A stretch of DNA of 64,000 nt from NCBI GenBank assembly GCA_001914235.1, contig MQUF01000026.1, forward strand, positions 102,647 to 166,646. The letters run 5' to 3'. The DNA is from Desulfobulbaceae bacterium DB1 (GTDB lineage: Bacteria; Desulfobacterota; Desulfobulbia; Desulfobulbales; SURF-16). A program made the position numbers and the translations under genes. The number at the start of each line of letters is the position of its first letter. The stretch's first letter is position 1. Positions 15,934-26,041 of the stretch are shown in pieces. A model generated the notes under the pieces. The model was not told the origin of the DNA, ran no database searches, and saw only the letters and a program-made list of their open reading frames with translations.

Positions 15934-17193
15934 ATGATGTACGAAAACATTTCCGAACTGCTTAAACAAATTGCCTTGGGCGAAGACTCTGTTCTTGAAC
16001 TCAAGGCGGTGGAATTCAGCGGAAACAAAGTTGTCGGCCCACACAGGGATGGCATGGCAGACGAACTGGCGGCCATGGCGAATACGACATCCGGCATCAT
16101 TGTGCTGGGGGTTGATGACAAGAGCAAAGAGATTCGAGGGATACCGCCGGAGAAACTTGACATGGTTGAAGGCTGGCTTCGTTCCATTTGCAACGACTCG
16201 ATTGATCCTCCCTTGGATTGCGTCATTCGCAAACTAATTGTGCCCGATCAACGAGATGGTGAGAAAACTATCCTGCGAATAGACGTGCCCCGTAGTCTGT
16301 TCGTCCATAAAAGCCCCAATGGCTATTTTCGCCGCCTCGGCAGTTCCAAGCGGGAGATGAAACCAGATGTGCTGGCCCGGCTCTTCCAGCAACGCAGTCA
16401 GGCGCGACTCATCCGCTTCGACGAACAGACGGTTCCGGGGACATCGGTCAATGATCTGAATCCCAAGCTGTGGAAGCAATTCAGGACGGTTATCTCGCCG
16501 AAAGCGGATATGGAATTTCTTGAAAAGATGAAACTCCTTGCCAAGGACGAAGACGGCGCCATGCGGGCAACGGTCAGCGGTATTCTGATGACATCGGACG
16601 CGCCAGAGTCTTTTCTGCCCAGCGCGTTTATTCAGGTCGTTTGTTACCGGGGAACCGCGCGCAACGCTGCCTATCAACTGGACGCCCGGGATATCACTGG
16701 CCCGCTTGATGTGCAGATTCGGGACGCCTGCAAGTTTGTCGAGAGAAACATGCGGGTCTTTGCCATCAAAGCACCCAACCGGATCGAGACCCCGCAGTTT
16801 TCCATGAATGCGGTCTTCGAGGCGGTGGTCAACGCAGTTGCCCATCGCGATTACTCCATTTACGGTTCCAAGATCCGCCTGCACCTGTTTGGCGATCGGC
16901 TGGAAATATTCTCTCCTGGCGCGATCCCCAACACCATGACCATTGAGAGCATTTCGGAACGGCAATCGGCACGGAACGAATTAATCAGTTCCTTGCTGGC
17001 TCGTTGCCCGATGAACGTAAATGCCATCGGCAGTCAGCGGAACTTTATTATGGACAGGCGAGGTGAGGGGGTGCCGATCATCATCATCGAAAGCGAGAAA
17101 CTGTCGGGCAGGAAACCGGAGTACCTGCTCATCGATGATGCCGAGCTCAAGCTGACGATTTTTGCGGCGCCGTCACCCCATGACGATGATTGA
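15934..17193 (+). CDS. AlbA_2 (Schlafen-like) and HATPase_c_4 protein
   Basis: A 419-residue putative transcriptional regulator or ATP-binding protein. The N-terminal AlbA_2 domain reads EDSVLELKAVEFSG, then DELAAMANTTSGIIVLGVDD. A C-terminal GHKL-like ATP-binding part contains NAVFEAVVNAVAHRDYSIYG and LEIFSPGAIPNTMT. Such proteins are often annotated as ATP-dependent DNA helicase-related or divergent AAA-4 proteins and are frequent in mobile islands. It starts 10 bp after ccdB, so it may be cotranscribed with the toxin-antitoxin pair. The exact role is unknown. Confidence 0.85.
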   Translation: MMYENISELLKQIALGEDSVLELKAVEFSGNKVVGPHRDGMADELAAMANTTSGIIVLGVDDKSKEIRGIPPEKLDMVEGWLRSICNDSIDPPLDCVIRKLIVPDQRDGEKTILRIDVPRSLFVHKSPNGYFRRLGSSKREMKPDVLARLFQQRSQARLIRFDEQTVPGTSVNDLNPKLWKQFRTVISPKADMEFLEKMKLLAKDEDGAMRATVSGILMTSDAPESFLPSAFIQVVCYRGTARNAAYQLDARDITGPLDVQIRDACKFVERNMRVFAIKAPNRIETPQFSMNAVFEAVVNAVAHRDYSIYGSKIRLHLFGDRLEIFSPGAIPNTMTIESISERQSARNELISSLLARCPMNVNAIGSQRNFIMDRRGEGVPIIIIESEKLSGRKPEYLLIDDAELKLTIFAAPSPHDDD

Positions 17194-17204
17194 CCCCGAC
17201 TCCC

Positions 17205-18642
17205 ATGCCATTCAACATCGACCACATTCTCACCATTCTTGCCCATGAGGTGGCCTCTTACAAGGTGCCGGTGGTGGACCTCATCGCCGTGCAGACCGAG
17301 GACCCTTTTCAGGTGCTGACGGCCACCATCCTCTCCGCCCGCACCAAGGACGAAACCACCGCCGCTGCCGCGGCCCGCCTTTTTAAAAGAGCCCCGGATA
17401 TCAAGGCGCTTGCCGCGCTTTCCGAGGAAGAAATCGCCGGTCTCATCTCCCCGGTGGGTTTTTTCCGCAACAAGGCGACCTATCTGGCCCGGCTGCCCGA
17501 AGCGCTCAGCCGGTTCGGCGGAAAAATTCCCGATACGGTGGAGGAGCTTCTTCTGCTGCCCGGGGTGGGACGAAAAACCGCCAATCTGGTGGTGGCCGTG
17601 GCTTTCAAGAAACCGGCCATCTGCGTTGACACCCATGTGCACCGCATCATGAACATCTGGGGGTATGTGCAAACGAAAACGCCCTTTGAAACGGAAATGG
17701 CGTTGCGGGCGAAACTGCCGAAGCACCACTGGCTCACGGTCAATTCCATCCTCGTTGCATTCGGCCAGGGGACCTGCCGGCCGGTGGCGCCCCACTGCGA
17801 TTCCTGCGTGATCCGCGCGGAATGCCCGCGTATCGGCGTCACGCCGCGCAAGGTCAGGGACAAGAAAATGCCGGGCAAGAATCTGCTGAAAAAAATGGTA
17901 TGCTGGAATGTCAACGGCATCCGGGCGTTGGAAAAAAAGGGCTTTGTCGAGCAGGTCCGGGAGTTCGACGCGGATATCCTGGCGCTGCAGGAAACCAAGG
18001 CCCAGGAGGACCAGCTTGGCGCCGCCCTGAAAAATATCGACGGCTATACCTCGTACTGGCATTCCGCCGAGCGCAAGGGCTATTCCGGGGTGGCGGTGTA
18101 CACGAGGATTGCTCCGCTCAAGGTCATGCACGGCATGGGAATCCCGGAATTTGACGGGGAGGGACGGGTGCTCACCCTGGAATTTGCCGATTTTTTCCTG
18201 GTCAACATCTATTTCCCCAATGCCGGCGAGGGCCTGAAGCGACTTGACTATAAACTTTCCTTCAACCGCGCCCTGCAGGATTTTCTTGCCGGGCTTGGCC
18301 GCGGCAAGTCGCTGGTGGTGTGCGGCGATTATAATGTGGCGCACCGGGAAATTGATCTCGCCAACCCGAAAAGCAATGAGAATAATGCCGGATTCACCGC
18401 GGAGGAACGGCGCTGGATGGATGATTTTCTGTCGAGCGGCTTTGTCGACACCTTCCGCATGTTCACCCCGGCCGGCGGCCATTACACCTGGTGGAGCTAC
18501 CGGTTCAACGCCCGGGCCAAGGACATCGGCTGGCGCATCGATTATTTCTGCGTGGATGAAAAAAGCAGGGGGCGAGTGCGGGAGGCGTCAATTCTGAAGG
18601 ATGTCATGGGCTCGGACCATTGCCCGGTGGGGATTGATTTTG

Positions 18643-18647
<5 letters not shown>
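17205..18647 (+). CDS. Endonuclease III - exonuclease III fusion
   Basis: One open frame joins two complete base-excision-repair enzymes. The first about 215 residues are Nth: helix-hairpin-helix LPGVGRKTANLVV with the catalytic Lys, VDTHVHRIMN with the catalytic Asp, and a 4Fe-4S loop with spacing C-x6-C-x2-C-x5-C (CRPVAPHCDSCVIRAEC). After a basic linker, the last about 250 residues are Xth: MVCWNVNGIRAL, LQETKAQ, CGDYNVAHREIDLANPKSN, WRIDYFCV and SDHCPVGID. Nth would remove oxidised pyrimidines and nick the AP site, and Xth would trim the 3' block, so the fusion couples consecutive steps. The start may alternatively be the TTG at 17190 overlapping the upstream stop. Met at 17895 could allow independent Xth translation, but no ribosome site is seen there. 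Confidence 0.92.
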
Positions 18648-19155
<508 letters not shown>

Positions 19156-19200
19156 CTTTAATTTCTTCCAACACCTTCGAGAAGATGGTAAATTCATACC

Positions 19201-20568
19201 ATGCCCAGCTATCAACGACACGAGAGAGCGAAATTGCTTGCTGAAATAACCAAGGGAGAGATTCGCCCGGTCTATCTCCTGTTCGGCGAACGCTACCTGT
19301 GTCGGGAGGCGGTCGAGGAGATTGTCGCCCGTTTATTGCCGGACGAAAGAGAACGCAACCTCAACCTGAAGAAAATTGACGGAGAGCAGGAGGATGTGGC
19401 CCGCACCGTGAGCCATCTCCAGACATACAGCCTCTTTGCCGGGCGGCAGGTGGTGCGGGTGACTGATTCGAAGATATTTTTTTCCAAGGCAGTGGCGAAA
19501 AATTTCTGGGACAAGGCGAAAAAGGCCCATGATGAGGCAAAGCCCGACAAGGCGGGGCGCTATCTGCTGAAAATGATCCATGCCGGAGGGCTTGATGCGG
19601 ATGAGTCGCTGCGGGAACTTTCCGCCGCGCAGTGGAAAAAACTCTTCGGTTTTGATAAACCGGATGCTGTCGGCTGGTGCGGGGATGTTGTTTTCCCCGC
19701 CGGGACCGCCGGCGGCGAGGGCGCCTCAAGCGAGGAATTGATGCTCGGCGCGCTGGAAAAAGCCTGGCCCAGCGGAAACGTCCTGGTGCTGTCGGCGGAA
19801 GCGGTCGATAAACGGAAAAAGCTGTTCAAAAAAATAGAGGAAATCGGTGCCGTTGTCGATCTCTCGGTTGATGCGGGGGCGACTTCCGCCGCGCAGAAAG
19901 ACCGGGATGCGGTGATCCGCGATCTTTTGGTCTCGACCCTTGCGGAAATGGGGAAAAAGGCCGGACCCGGAGTGATCGACGCCTTGCTTGATCGGGTCGG
20001 CTTTCACCCGGTGGCGGCGGTGCGGGAAACCGAAAAGCTCGCCTTGTATGTCGGGGATCGGGAAACCGTCAGCCGGGACGACGTGTCGGCCATTATCGGC
20101 CAGACCAGGGAAGAGGCGATCTATGAGTTAAATGATGCGGTGGCATCGGCTGATCCGGCCCGGGCCATCGAGCTGGTCGTCCGCTTGCAGGAAAGCGGCC
20201 TGCATCCGCTGGCCCTGGTTGCCGGGCTGCGCAATCTGCTGCGGAAGCTGATTTTTGTCCGGGCCCTGCGGGAAAAGGATTCGCCCCGCTACCTGGCCGG
20301 ACTCTCCTTTGGCGTCTTTCAGAAAGGATATCTGGCGGAACTGAAGCAAACTTCTTTCGGCAAATCACCATTTTTGGCAGGGCACCCTTTTGTGCTCTAC
20401 AAGACATTCCAGCAGACGGAAAATTTTGATCTGCCGACCTTGCAGAAGGGGCTGAGCCTGCTGCTTGATGCCGAGTTTCAACTGAAAGGGAGCGGCCTGC
20501 CGCCGGGCATTATTCTTGAACACTTTCTGTTCCGCTTTCTCGATGGTCACCGTTCCGGAGGAAAGTAA
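19201..20568 (+). CDS. holA: DNA polymerase III delta subunit
   Basis: Clamp-loader delta subunit that opens the beta clamp. The N-terminal RPVYLLFGERYLCREAVEEI matches the HolA start. The middle contains the family's LLDRVGFHPVAAVRETEKLA and ADPARAIELVVRLQESG. The C-terminal alpha-helical domain holds HPLALVAGLRNLLRKL. At 455 residues it is longer than E. coli delta (about 340); the extra length is mainly a charged insert around 95-185 (AKKAHDEAKPDKAGRYLLKM onwards). It starts about 45 bp after a reverse heptamer array and no strong ribosome site is visible. Confidence 0.88.
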   Translation: MPSYQRHERAKLLAEITKGEIRPVYLLFGERYLCREAVEEIVARLLPDERERNLNLKKIDGEQEDVARTVSHLQTYSLFAGRQVVRVTDSKIFFSKAVAKNFWDKAKKAHDEAKPDKAGRYLLKMIHAGGLDADESLRELSAAQWKKLFGFDKPDAVGWCGDVVFPAGTAGGEGASSEELMLGALEKAWPSGNVLVLSAEAVDKRKKLFKKIEEIGAVVDLSVDAGATSAAQKDRDAVIRDLLVSTLAEMGKKAGPGVIDALLDRVGFHPVAAVRETEKLALYVGDRETVSRDDVSAIIGQTREEAIYELNDAVASADPARAIELVVRLQESGLHPLALVAGLRNLLRKLIFVRALREKDSPRYLAGLSFGVFQKGYLAELKQTSFGKSPFLAGHPFVLYKTFQQTENFDLPTLQKGLSLLLDAEFQLKGSGLPPGIILEHFLFRFLDGHRSGGK

Positions 20569-20701
20569 CCCTTCTCTTGCCGACTTCAACGCGAATGGTT
20601 ACAATAAGGGTGTATTGGGTGAACATGCGGTGCGTGGAGAAAAATATTTCTTCAAATGCCTTGAGTTACAGATGGCGTCATAAAAGATAAATGGTAAACT
20701 T

Positions 20702-20736
20702 TTAGGCACTTTAGGCACTTTAGGCACTTTAGGCAA
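20702..20736. repeat. Nonamer tandem repeat (TTTAGGCAC)
   Basis: Four copies of the 9-bp unit TTTAGGCAC, followed by two GGCAACCGC copies, lie 55 bp upstream of clpS. The same nonamer appears as an inverted pair at 24947-25078. Confidence 0.9.
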
Positions 20737-20788
20737 CCGCACGGCAACCGCCCGGTGGATCTGAAGAAGAAGAGAGGTACGAAAGTAA

Positions 20789-21103
20789 ATGGCTGTGCCG
20801 GATAAGAAGCGTGACAGCGGTGTGCTCACCGAGGAAAAACAGAAGGTGGAGGAACCGCCTCTTTACAAGGTGCTGCTCCACAATGACGATTATACGACCA
20901 TGGACTTCGTCATTATGATTCTGGAGACGGTTTTCCACAAGAATGCGGGCGAGGCCACCCGGATCATGCTCAATGTTCATCAGCAGGGCATCGGCGTGGC
21001 CGGGGTATACACCAGGGAGATTGCCGATACCAAAGTGCATATTGTCCACGACCTGGCGCGGAGGAATGAATTCCCCCTCAAGTGCTCCATGGAGCAGGTG
21101 TGA
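20789..21103 (+). CDS. clpS: ClpS adaptor of the ClpAP protease
   Basis: A 104-residue N-degron adaptor that delivers substrates to ClpA. The core is PPLYKVLLHNDDYTTMDFVI (residues 28-47), with VFHKNAGEATRIMLNVHQQG and GVAGVYTREIAD, all canonical for the ligand-binding pocket. The N-terminal tail is charged, as needed for engaging ClpA. It is directly upstream of clpA, separated only by a heptamer pair. Confidence 0.96.
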   Translation: MAVPDKKRDSGVLTEEKQKVEEPPLYKVLLHNDDYTTMDFVIMILETVFHKNAGEATRIMLNVHQQGIGVAGVYTREIADTKVHIVHDLARRNEFPLKCSMEQV

Positions 21104-21106
21104 GTT

Positions 21107-21332
21107 AAGAAGACAGGAGACAGAAGTCAGGAGGCGGAATGGGCAGAATTAAGGCAGAGCGGAACTTTACAGTGAAAGGGCAGTTCACGGTTTGCTGTTA
21201 ACGGTTGATGGATTTCCGAAGTGCGGAAATCATTTTCCGCCATAACTGTTACCATGGATCGGGAAAAGTTGTCGGCATGGGAAATGCCGTTCTCCTGACT
21301 TCTGTCTCCTGACTCCTGTCTCCTGACTTCGC
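21107..21332. repeat. Heptamer inverted pair between clpS and clpA
   Basis: A forward run (AGACAGGAGACAGAAGTCAGG, 21109-21135) and a reverse run (CTCCTGACTTCTGTCTCC onwards, 21292-21332) flank about 155 bp. The flanked segment contains the palindrome AAGTGCGGAAATCATTTTCCGC and a REP3 remnant (GTCGGCATGGGAAATGCCG). Confidence 0.8.
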
Positions 21333-21343
21333 AAGGAAAAAAC

Positions 21344-23584
21344 ATGATTAATCAAAAAGTTGAAATGGCCCTTGTCATGGCCATTCGTGAAGCGAAAAAA
21401 CGCCGGCATGAGCATGTGACGGTGGAGCATATCCTTTTCGGCCTGCTCCATGATGAACTGGCGGTGCGGATTGTCAAGGGGTGCGATGGGGATGTGGACA
21501 ATCTGAAAAAGGATCTTGAGGCCTTTTTCATGCTCAATCTGCCGGTTTATGACGAAAGCGACACACAGGATCCTGTGCAGACCATCGGCTTCAACCGCGT
21601 TCTGCAACGGGCCATTGCCCATGTGCAGAGCTGCGGCAAGGGGGAGGTGGATTCGGGCGACGTGCTGACCGCCATTTTTTCGGAACCGGAGTCATTTGCC
21701 GTCTATTTCCTGGAAAAAGAGGGCTTGAGCCGTTTCGAGGTCGTGCAGTATATTTCCCATAAATTACCCTCCCCGCCCCTTGCCATGCCTCGGGAAGAGC
21801 AGAAAAAAGAAAAGGAAAAGCAGAGCTCGGCATCCGCCCTGGAAAAATTCACCATCAGTTTTTCCCGGCGGGCCGCCGAAGGGCTCATTGATCCGTTGAT
21901 CGGTCGCAACCGGGAATTGACCAGGGTGATGCAGGTTCTCTGCCGTCGACGGAAAAACAACCCGTTGCTGGTGGGCGAGCCCGGGGTGGGGAAGACCGCC
22001 ATCGCCGAGGGACTGGCCCTGCGCATCCATGAGAACAAGGTTCCTGATCTGCTTTCAGATGCGGCCATTCATCTGCTTGACATGGGGGCGTTGCTTTCCG
22101 GCACTAAATACCGGGGTGATTTTGAAGAACGGCTGAAGGGGATCATTACCGAGGTGGAAAAGCAGCCGAACATCATTCTGGTCATCGATGAAATCCACAC
22201 CATTGTCGGCGCGGGCGCAACCAGCGGCGGCAGCATGGATGCCTCCAATCTGCTGAAACCGGCTCTGCAATCCGGCACCCTGCGCTGCATCGGCTCCACC
22301 ACCTATGAAGAATACAAGAACTACATTGAAAAAGATCGGGCCTTGTCCCGCCGGTTCCAGAAGATCGACATTGAAGAGCCGTCGGTGGATGAAACCTTTG
22401 AAATTCTCAAGGGGCTGAAATCCCGCTATGAGGAGCATCATGGCGTGAAGTTTTCCAGTCCGTCCTTGCGGGCCGCGGCCGAGCTTGCCGAGCGCTATAT
22501 CAATGATCGTTTTCTGCCCGACAAGGCCATCGATGTGCTGGACGAGGTGGGGGCGGCGCTCAGGCTCGACGGCAAGGCACGGAAACGCAGAAGCGTCACC
22601 GTCCGTGATATTGAGACCGTGATTGCCCGGATGGCACGGATACCTGCCAAGAATATTTCCGGATCCGACATGGAGCAGTTGAAGGGCCTGACGGAGACGT
22701 TGCAGGGTCGTATTTTCGGGCAGGATCATGCCTTGGATGCGCTGGTTACCGCGGTGAAGCGCAGCCGGGCCGGACTGAAGGAGCCGGACCGCCCGACAGG
22801 ATCCTTTTTGTTTGCCGGTCCCACCGGAGTGGGGAAAACCGAGGCGGCCCGCCAGCTTGCCCAGGCGCTTTCCATCCATTTCGAGCGCTTTGACATGAGC
22901 GAGTACATGGAAAAGCACGCAGTGGCACGGCTGATCGGCGCGCCGCCCGGTTATGTCGGGTTTGACCAGGGCGGCCTGTTGACCGACGCCATCAGGAAGC
23001 ACCCCTATTGTGTTCTGCTTCTGGATGAGATCGAAAAGGCCCATCCGGATATTTTCGGCATTCTCCTGCAGGTGATGGACCACTCAACGCTTACCGACAA
23101 CGCGGGGCGCAAGGCGGATTTCCGCAATGTGATTCTCATCATGACCACCAATGCCGGGGCACGCGAGATAACCGGCCAGCCCATCGGTTTCATGTCCAGT
23201 AAAAAAGGGCGGGATCAGAAGGTGCTCAGGGATATGTTTTCACCGGAGTTCAGGAACCGGCTCGACGCCATCATCACCTTCAACTCACTGGAGCCGCTGG
23301 TGATGGAGCTGATTGTCGACAAGATGATCGGTGAGCTGCAGGAGCGTCTTGCCGACAGAAACGTCGTCATCCGCCTGGCGAAAAAAGCACGCGCCTGGCT
23401 GGCGGCGCAAGGATATGATCCCGACTACGGCGCCAGGCCCCTGCGGCGTCTCATCATGACGGAGATCGGCGACCGGATTACCGAGGAGATTCTTTTCGGC
23501 CGGTTGAGCCGGGGCGGCGCCGTGCTGGTCGATCGCTCCAAGAAGGGGTTTGTCTTCACCTATGATGAACCTGTAAAAAACTGA
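21344..23584 (+). CDS. clpA: ATP-dependent Clp protease ATP-binding subunit ClpA
   Basis: AAA+ unfoldase of 746 residues that feeds ClpP. The N-domain is at 1 to about 145 (EHVTVEHILFGLLHD). D1 has Walker A GEPGVGKTAIAEG (about 207-219) and Walker B VIDEIHTIVGAGA. D2 has Walker A GPTGVGKTEAARQ (about 490) and the FDMSEYMEKHAVARLIGAPP block. The D2 C-terminal region ends in PLRRLIMTEIGDRITEEI. There is no ClpB-type middle domain, so it is ClpA rather than ClpB or ClpC. It is paired with clpS upstream; clpP is not in the window. Confidence 0.97.
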   Translation: MINQKVEMALVMAIREAKKRRHEHVTVEHILFGLLHDELAVRIVKGCDGDVDNLKKDLEAFFMLNLPVYDESDTQDPVQTIGFNRVLQRAIAHVQSCGKGEVDSGDVLTAIFSEPESFAVYFLEKEGLSRFEVVQYISHKLPSPPLAMPREEQKKEKEKQSSASALEKFTISFSRRAAEGLIDPLIGRNRELTRVMQVLCRRRKNNPLLVGEPGVGKTAIAEGLALRIHENKVPDLLSDAAIHLLDMGALLSGTKYRGDFEERLKGIITEVEKQPNIILVIDEIHTIVGAGATSGGSMDASNLLKPALQSGTLRCIGSTTYEEYKNYIEKDRALSRRFQKIDIEEPSVDETFEILKGLKSRYEEHHGVKFSSPSLRAAAELAERYINDRFLPDKAIDVLDEVGAALRLDGKARKRRSVTVRDIETVIARMARIPAKNISGSDMEQLKGLTETLQGRIFGQDHALDALVTAVKRSRAGLKEPDRPTGSFLFAGPTGVGKTEAARQLAQALSIHFERFDMSEYMEKHAVARLIGAPPGYVGFDQGGLLTDAIRKHPYCVLLLDEIEKAHPDIFGILLQVMDHSTLTDNAGRKADFRNVILIMTTNAGAREITGQPIGFMSSKKGRDQKVLRDMFSPEFRNRLDAIITFNSLEPLVMELIVDKMIGELQERLADRNVVIRLAKKARAWLAAQGYDPDYGARPLRRLIMTEIGDRITEEILFGRLSRGGAVLVDRSKKGFVFTYDEPVKN

Positions 23585-24048
23585 ACTTTCAATGCAACGT
23601 CGCAAAGGAATAAAGAAATTTCGTAACCGCTCAGGTGTTGAGGCGAGAGACTGAAGACGAGAGGGCTGTTTGTCCTCCATGCGTTTCTATTTGTGACGCC
23701 TTTCCTTCAGCCTGCGGCCTTTAGCCTATCTCCCTGGATAGTTACGAAATTTCATTTTCAAACAATGTATTCCCTTTGCAACCCTGCGTCTTTGCGTTAA
23801 AAGCAGGAAGTGTTGTGATCCATCGTCCCATGAGTCGGAGAGGAATGAAACCGCGCGGCTCCGGAAAAATCTTTTTGGAACTTTTATGTTTTAAACTAAT
23901 CGGATATATAATTGTTACGGAATTCAGGAGCCGGAAGAAAGGAGTCAGGAGCCGGAATCGGCAAATTTTCACACCCCATGTTCCCGCTTGTGACTCCTGG
24001 TTTCCAACTTCTCCTCAAATTATCAAATACTTGCGAAAAGGACCACAA
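23585..24048. repeat. REP2 element and degenerate heptamers
   Basis: 23615-23753 is a diverged REP2 palindrome with arms GAAATTTCGTAAC/GTTACGAAATTT and inner AGACTGAAG/CTTCAGCCT. 23925-23958 is a degenerate forward heptamer run and 23985-24010 a degenerate reverse run. The rest shows no gene; an open frame running into the lipoprotein gene lacks its own start signals. Confidence 0.8.
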
Positions 24049-24939
24049 ATGAAACATGCAAAAAAATTGTATCTGACCGCTGTCCTGTCATTGGCGCTGG
24101 CATTTACCGGCTGTTCCAATCAAAATGATAAAAAAGCCGAAGCGCCTGCCGAGCAGAAAGAGGCGGCGGTTCAGGCTCCCGCCCAGGACGTGAAAGCGCT
24201 GCCTCCGGCTCAGGTGGCCGAGGCGGCAACATTGGAGGGTACCGTTGTCGAGACCTTTAACAGCGGCGGCTACACCTATATCCATCTTGATACCGGCAGC
24301 AAAAAATTGTGGGCCGCGGTGGGCGAGACCAGTGTTGCCGCGGGAGAAAAGGTGACCCTGCAGAACGGGCCGGTGATGACCGATTTTTACAGCAAAACCC
24401 TTGACCGGACTTTTCCGGAAATCATCTTTTCCGGCGGTTGTCAGGTTGCCGGCAAGGAACCACAGGCAGCTGCCGCGCCCGCCGGCGGGGAGGCTGCCCC
24501 TTCGTTTTCCGCGGCCCTGCAGGGTGAAGGCGCGGCTCCCGTGATGCCGCCGCCGGGCATGGGCGTGGAAGATGCCGGCGGCGGCAGTATCAAGGCCGTT
24601 ACTCCGGCGCAGGAGGTGAAGGTTGACAAGGCTGAGGGAGAGAACGGTTACAAGGTGGAAGAAATTTTTGAAAAAGCAGCTGATCTGGCCGGCAAGAAGG
24701 TGAAAATCCGGGGCAAGGTGGTCAAGGTGTCGCCCAATATCATGGGTCGCAACTGGGTTCATCTGCAGGACGGTTCCGGCGACGCCATGAAAAACAGTCA
24801 TGATCTGGTGGTCACCACAGCCGACGTGCCTGAATTGAATTCCATTGTTGTTGCCGAAGGTGTTCTGACCAAGGACAAGGATTTCGGTTCCGGTTACTTT
24901 TATAATGTCATCATCGAAGAGGCGCTTATAACCAAGTAG
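24049..24939 (+). CDS. Lipoprotein with two OB-fold-like domains (NrfJ-like)
   Basis: A 296-residue lipoprotein. The signal peptide ends in LAFTGC (Cys about residue 21), then a low-complexity Ala/Glu/Pro linker. The first beta domain is about 62-130 (TLEGTVVETFNSGGYTYIHL) and the second about 195-295 (GKKVKIRGKVVKVSPNIMGR, NWVHLQDGSGD, then GVLTKDKDFGSGYFYNVIIE). They are joined by an Ala/Gly/Pro-rich stretch. The second domain matches the NrfJ/OB-fold-like proteins that accompany multihaem cytochromes in Desulfobacterota. It is an envelope protein of unknown role. The start is chosen for the lipoprotein signal and the AAAAGGA site. Confidence 0.75.
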   Translation: MKHAKKLYLTAVLSLALAFTGCSNQNDKKAEAPAEQKEAAVQAPAQDVKALPPAQVAEAATLEGTVVETFNSGGYTYIHLDTGSKKLWAAVGETSVAAGEKVTLQNGPVMTDFYSKTLDRTFPEIIFSGGCQVAGKEPQAAAAPAGGEAAPSFSAALQGEGAAPVMPPPGMGVEDAGGGSIKAVTPAQEVKVDKAEGENGYKVEEIFEKAADLAGKKVKIRGKVVKVSPNIMGRNWVHLQDGSGDAMKNSHDLVVTTADVPELNSIVVAEGVLTKDKDFGSGYFYNVIIEEALITK

Positions 24940-24946
24940 TTGTTAC

Positions 24947-25078
24947 AGTGCCTAAAGTGTCTCAAGTGCTCTGAAATGCCTAAATTTTCGATACGTTCCG
25001 TTAAGAAAAACTCGTTCATTTAAGGCGTTTTAAGTACGTGAAGTACTTTAGGCACTTGAAGTACTTCAGGCACTTGAA
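24947..25078. repeat. Inverted pair of nonamer repeats
   Basis: The left half carries GTGCCTAAAGTG-type units and the right half CACTTTAGGCAC/CACTTCAGGCAC units. They flank about 50 bp of non-repeat sequence, giving a fold-back directly before panE. It mirrors the heptamer pairs with a different unit. Confidence 0.8.
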
Positions 25079-25081
25079 AAC

Positions 25082-26041
25082 ATGAAAATCGTTGTTATCG
25101 GCCCCGGCGCCCTGGGATCTCTTTTCGCCTCCCAGCTTGCGGCAACGCCGGACAATGACGTCTGGCTGCTCGATCATGATCCTGAACGGGCAGCGCGCAT
25201 TGACGGGAAACTCCTGCTGACCATGGGTGAGCAGGAGTTTTGTCGTTTTGTCTCCGCCACGGCCGACGCCGCCCGCATCGGGCCGGCGGATCTGGTTCTG
25301 CACTGCGTCAAATCAAGGGATGTGGCAGCCGGGTTACGTGCCGCTTTTCCTCTCTTCACGCCACGGACCATCTTGATATCCTTCCAGAACGGTATCGGGC
25401 ATCTCGACACCCTGGCCCGGATGAAGCTGCCCATGCCGCCTGCCTTGGGGGTAACCGCCATGGGGGCGACGCTCCTCGCTCCCGGCCATGTGCGCCATGG
25501 CGGTGCAGGGATGACCCGCATCGGTTTCGCCTGCCCGGCGGACCGGGAAAGTCATCTGCGCCTGGAAGGGGCGGCCTCTTTGTTCCGGGCAACCGGCATG
25601 ATGGCGGAAAAGGTGGAAAACATCGGCGAATATGTCTGGGCCAAACTGCTGGTCAATCTGGGGATAAATGCCCTTTCCGCGCTGTATGGCTGTCCGAACG
25701 GCGACCTTCTTGCCATTGACGAGGCCAGGGGGAAAATGATTGCCGCGGTGCGGGAAGGGGAGGCGGTTGCCAGGGCTCTGGGCATCCGGCTGGAGGATGA
25801 TCCGGTGGCCCGGACTCTTGCCGTCTGCCGGGCCACGGCGGGCAACATCTCTTCCATGCTGCAGGATGTGCGGCAGAAAAGGCCCACCGAGATAGACGCC
25901 ATCAACGGGGCCGTGTCCGCCAGGGCGGAAGAGCTGGGGATTGCAGCTCCGGTCAACCGGGAGCTGGTTCGGCGGGTGCGGGAGCTTGAAGCCGGATATC
26001 TCCGGACAGCACCTCATGGACCATGCCCTGATCGTCTCTGA
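25082..26041 (+). CDS. panE: 2-dehydropantoate 2-reductase
   Basis: NADPH-dependent ketopantoate reductase of pantothenate (CoA) synthesis. The Rossmann start is VVIGPGALGSLFASQLA. LVLHCVKSRDVAAGLRA and ISFQNGIGHLDTL form the active-site region. The C-terminal domain has the catalytic Lys in EYVWAKLLVNLGINALSAL and SSMLQDVRQKRPTEIDAING. At 319 residues it is slightly longer than usual because its last about 29 codons overlap birA on the other strand. Confidence 0.94.
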   Translation: MKIVVIGPGALGSLFASQLAATPDNDVWLLDHDPERAARIDGKLLLTMGEQEFCRFVSATADAARIGPADLVLHCVKSRDVAAGLRAAFPLFTPRTILISFQNGIGHLDTLARMKLPMPPALGVTAMGATLLAPGHVRHGGAGMTRIGFACPADRESHLRLEGAASLFRATGMMAEKVENIGEYVWAKLLVNLGINALSALYGCPNGDLLAIDEARGKMIAAVREGEAVARALGIRLEDDPVARTLAVCRATAGNISSMLQDVRQKRPTEIDAINGAVSARAEELGIAAPVNRELVRRVRELEAGYLRTAPHGPCPDRL

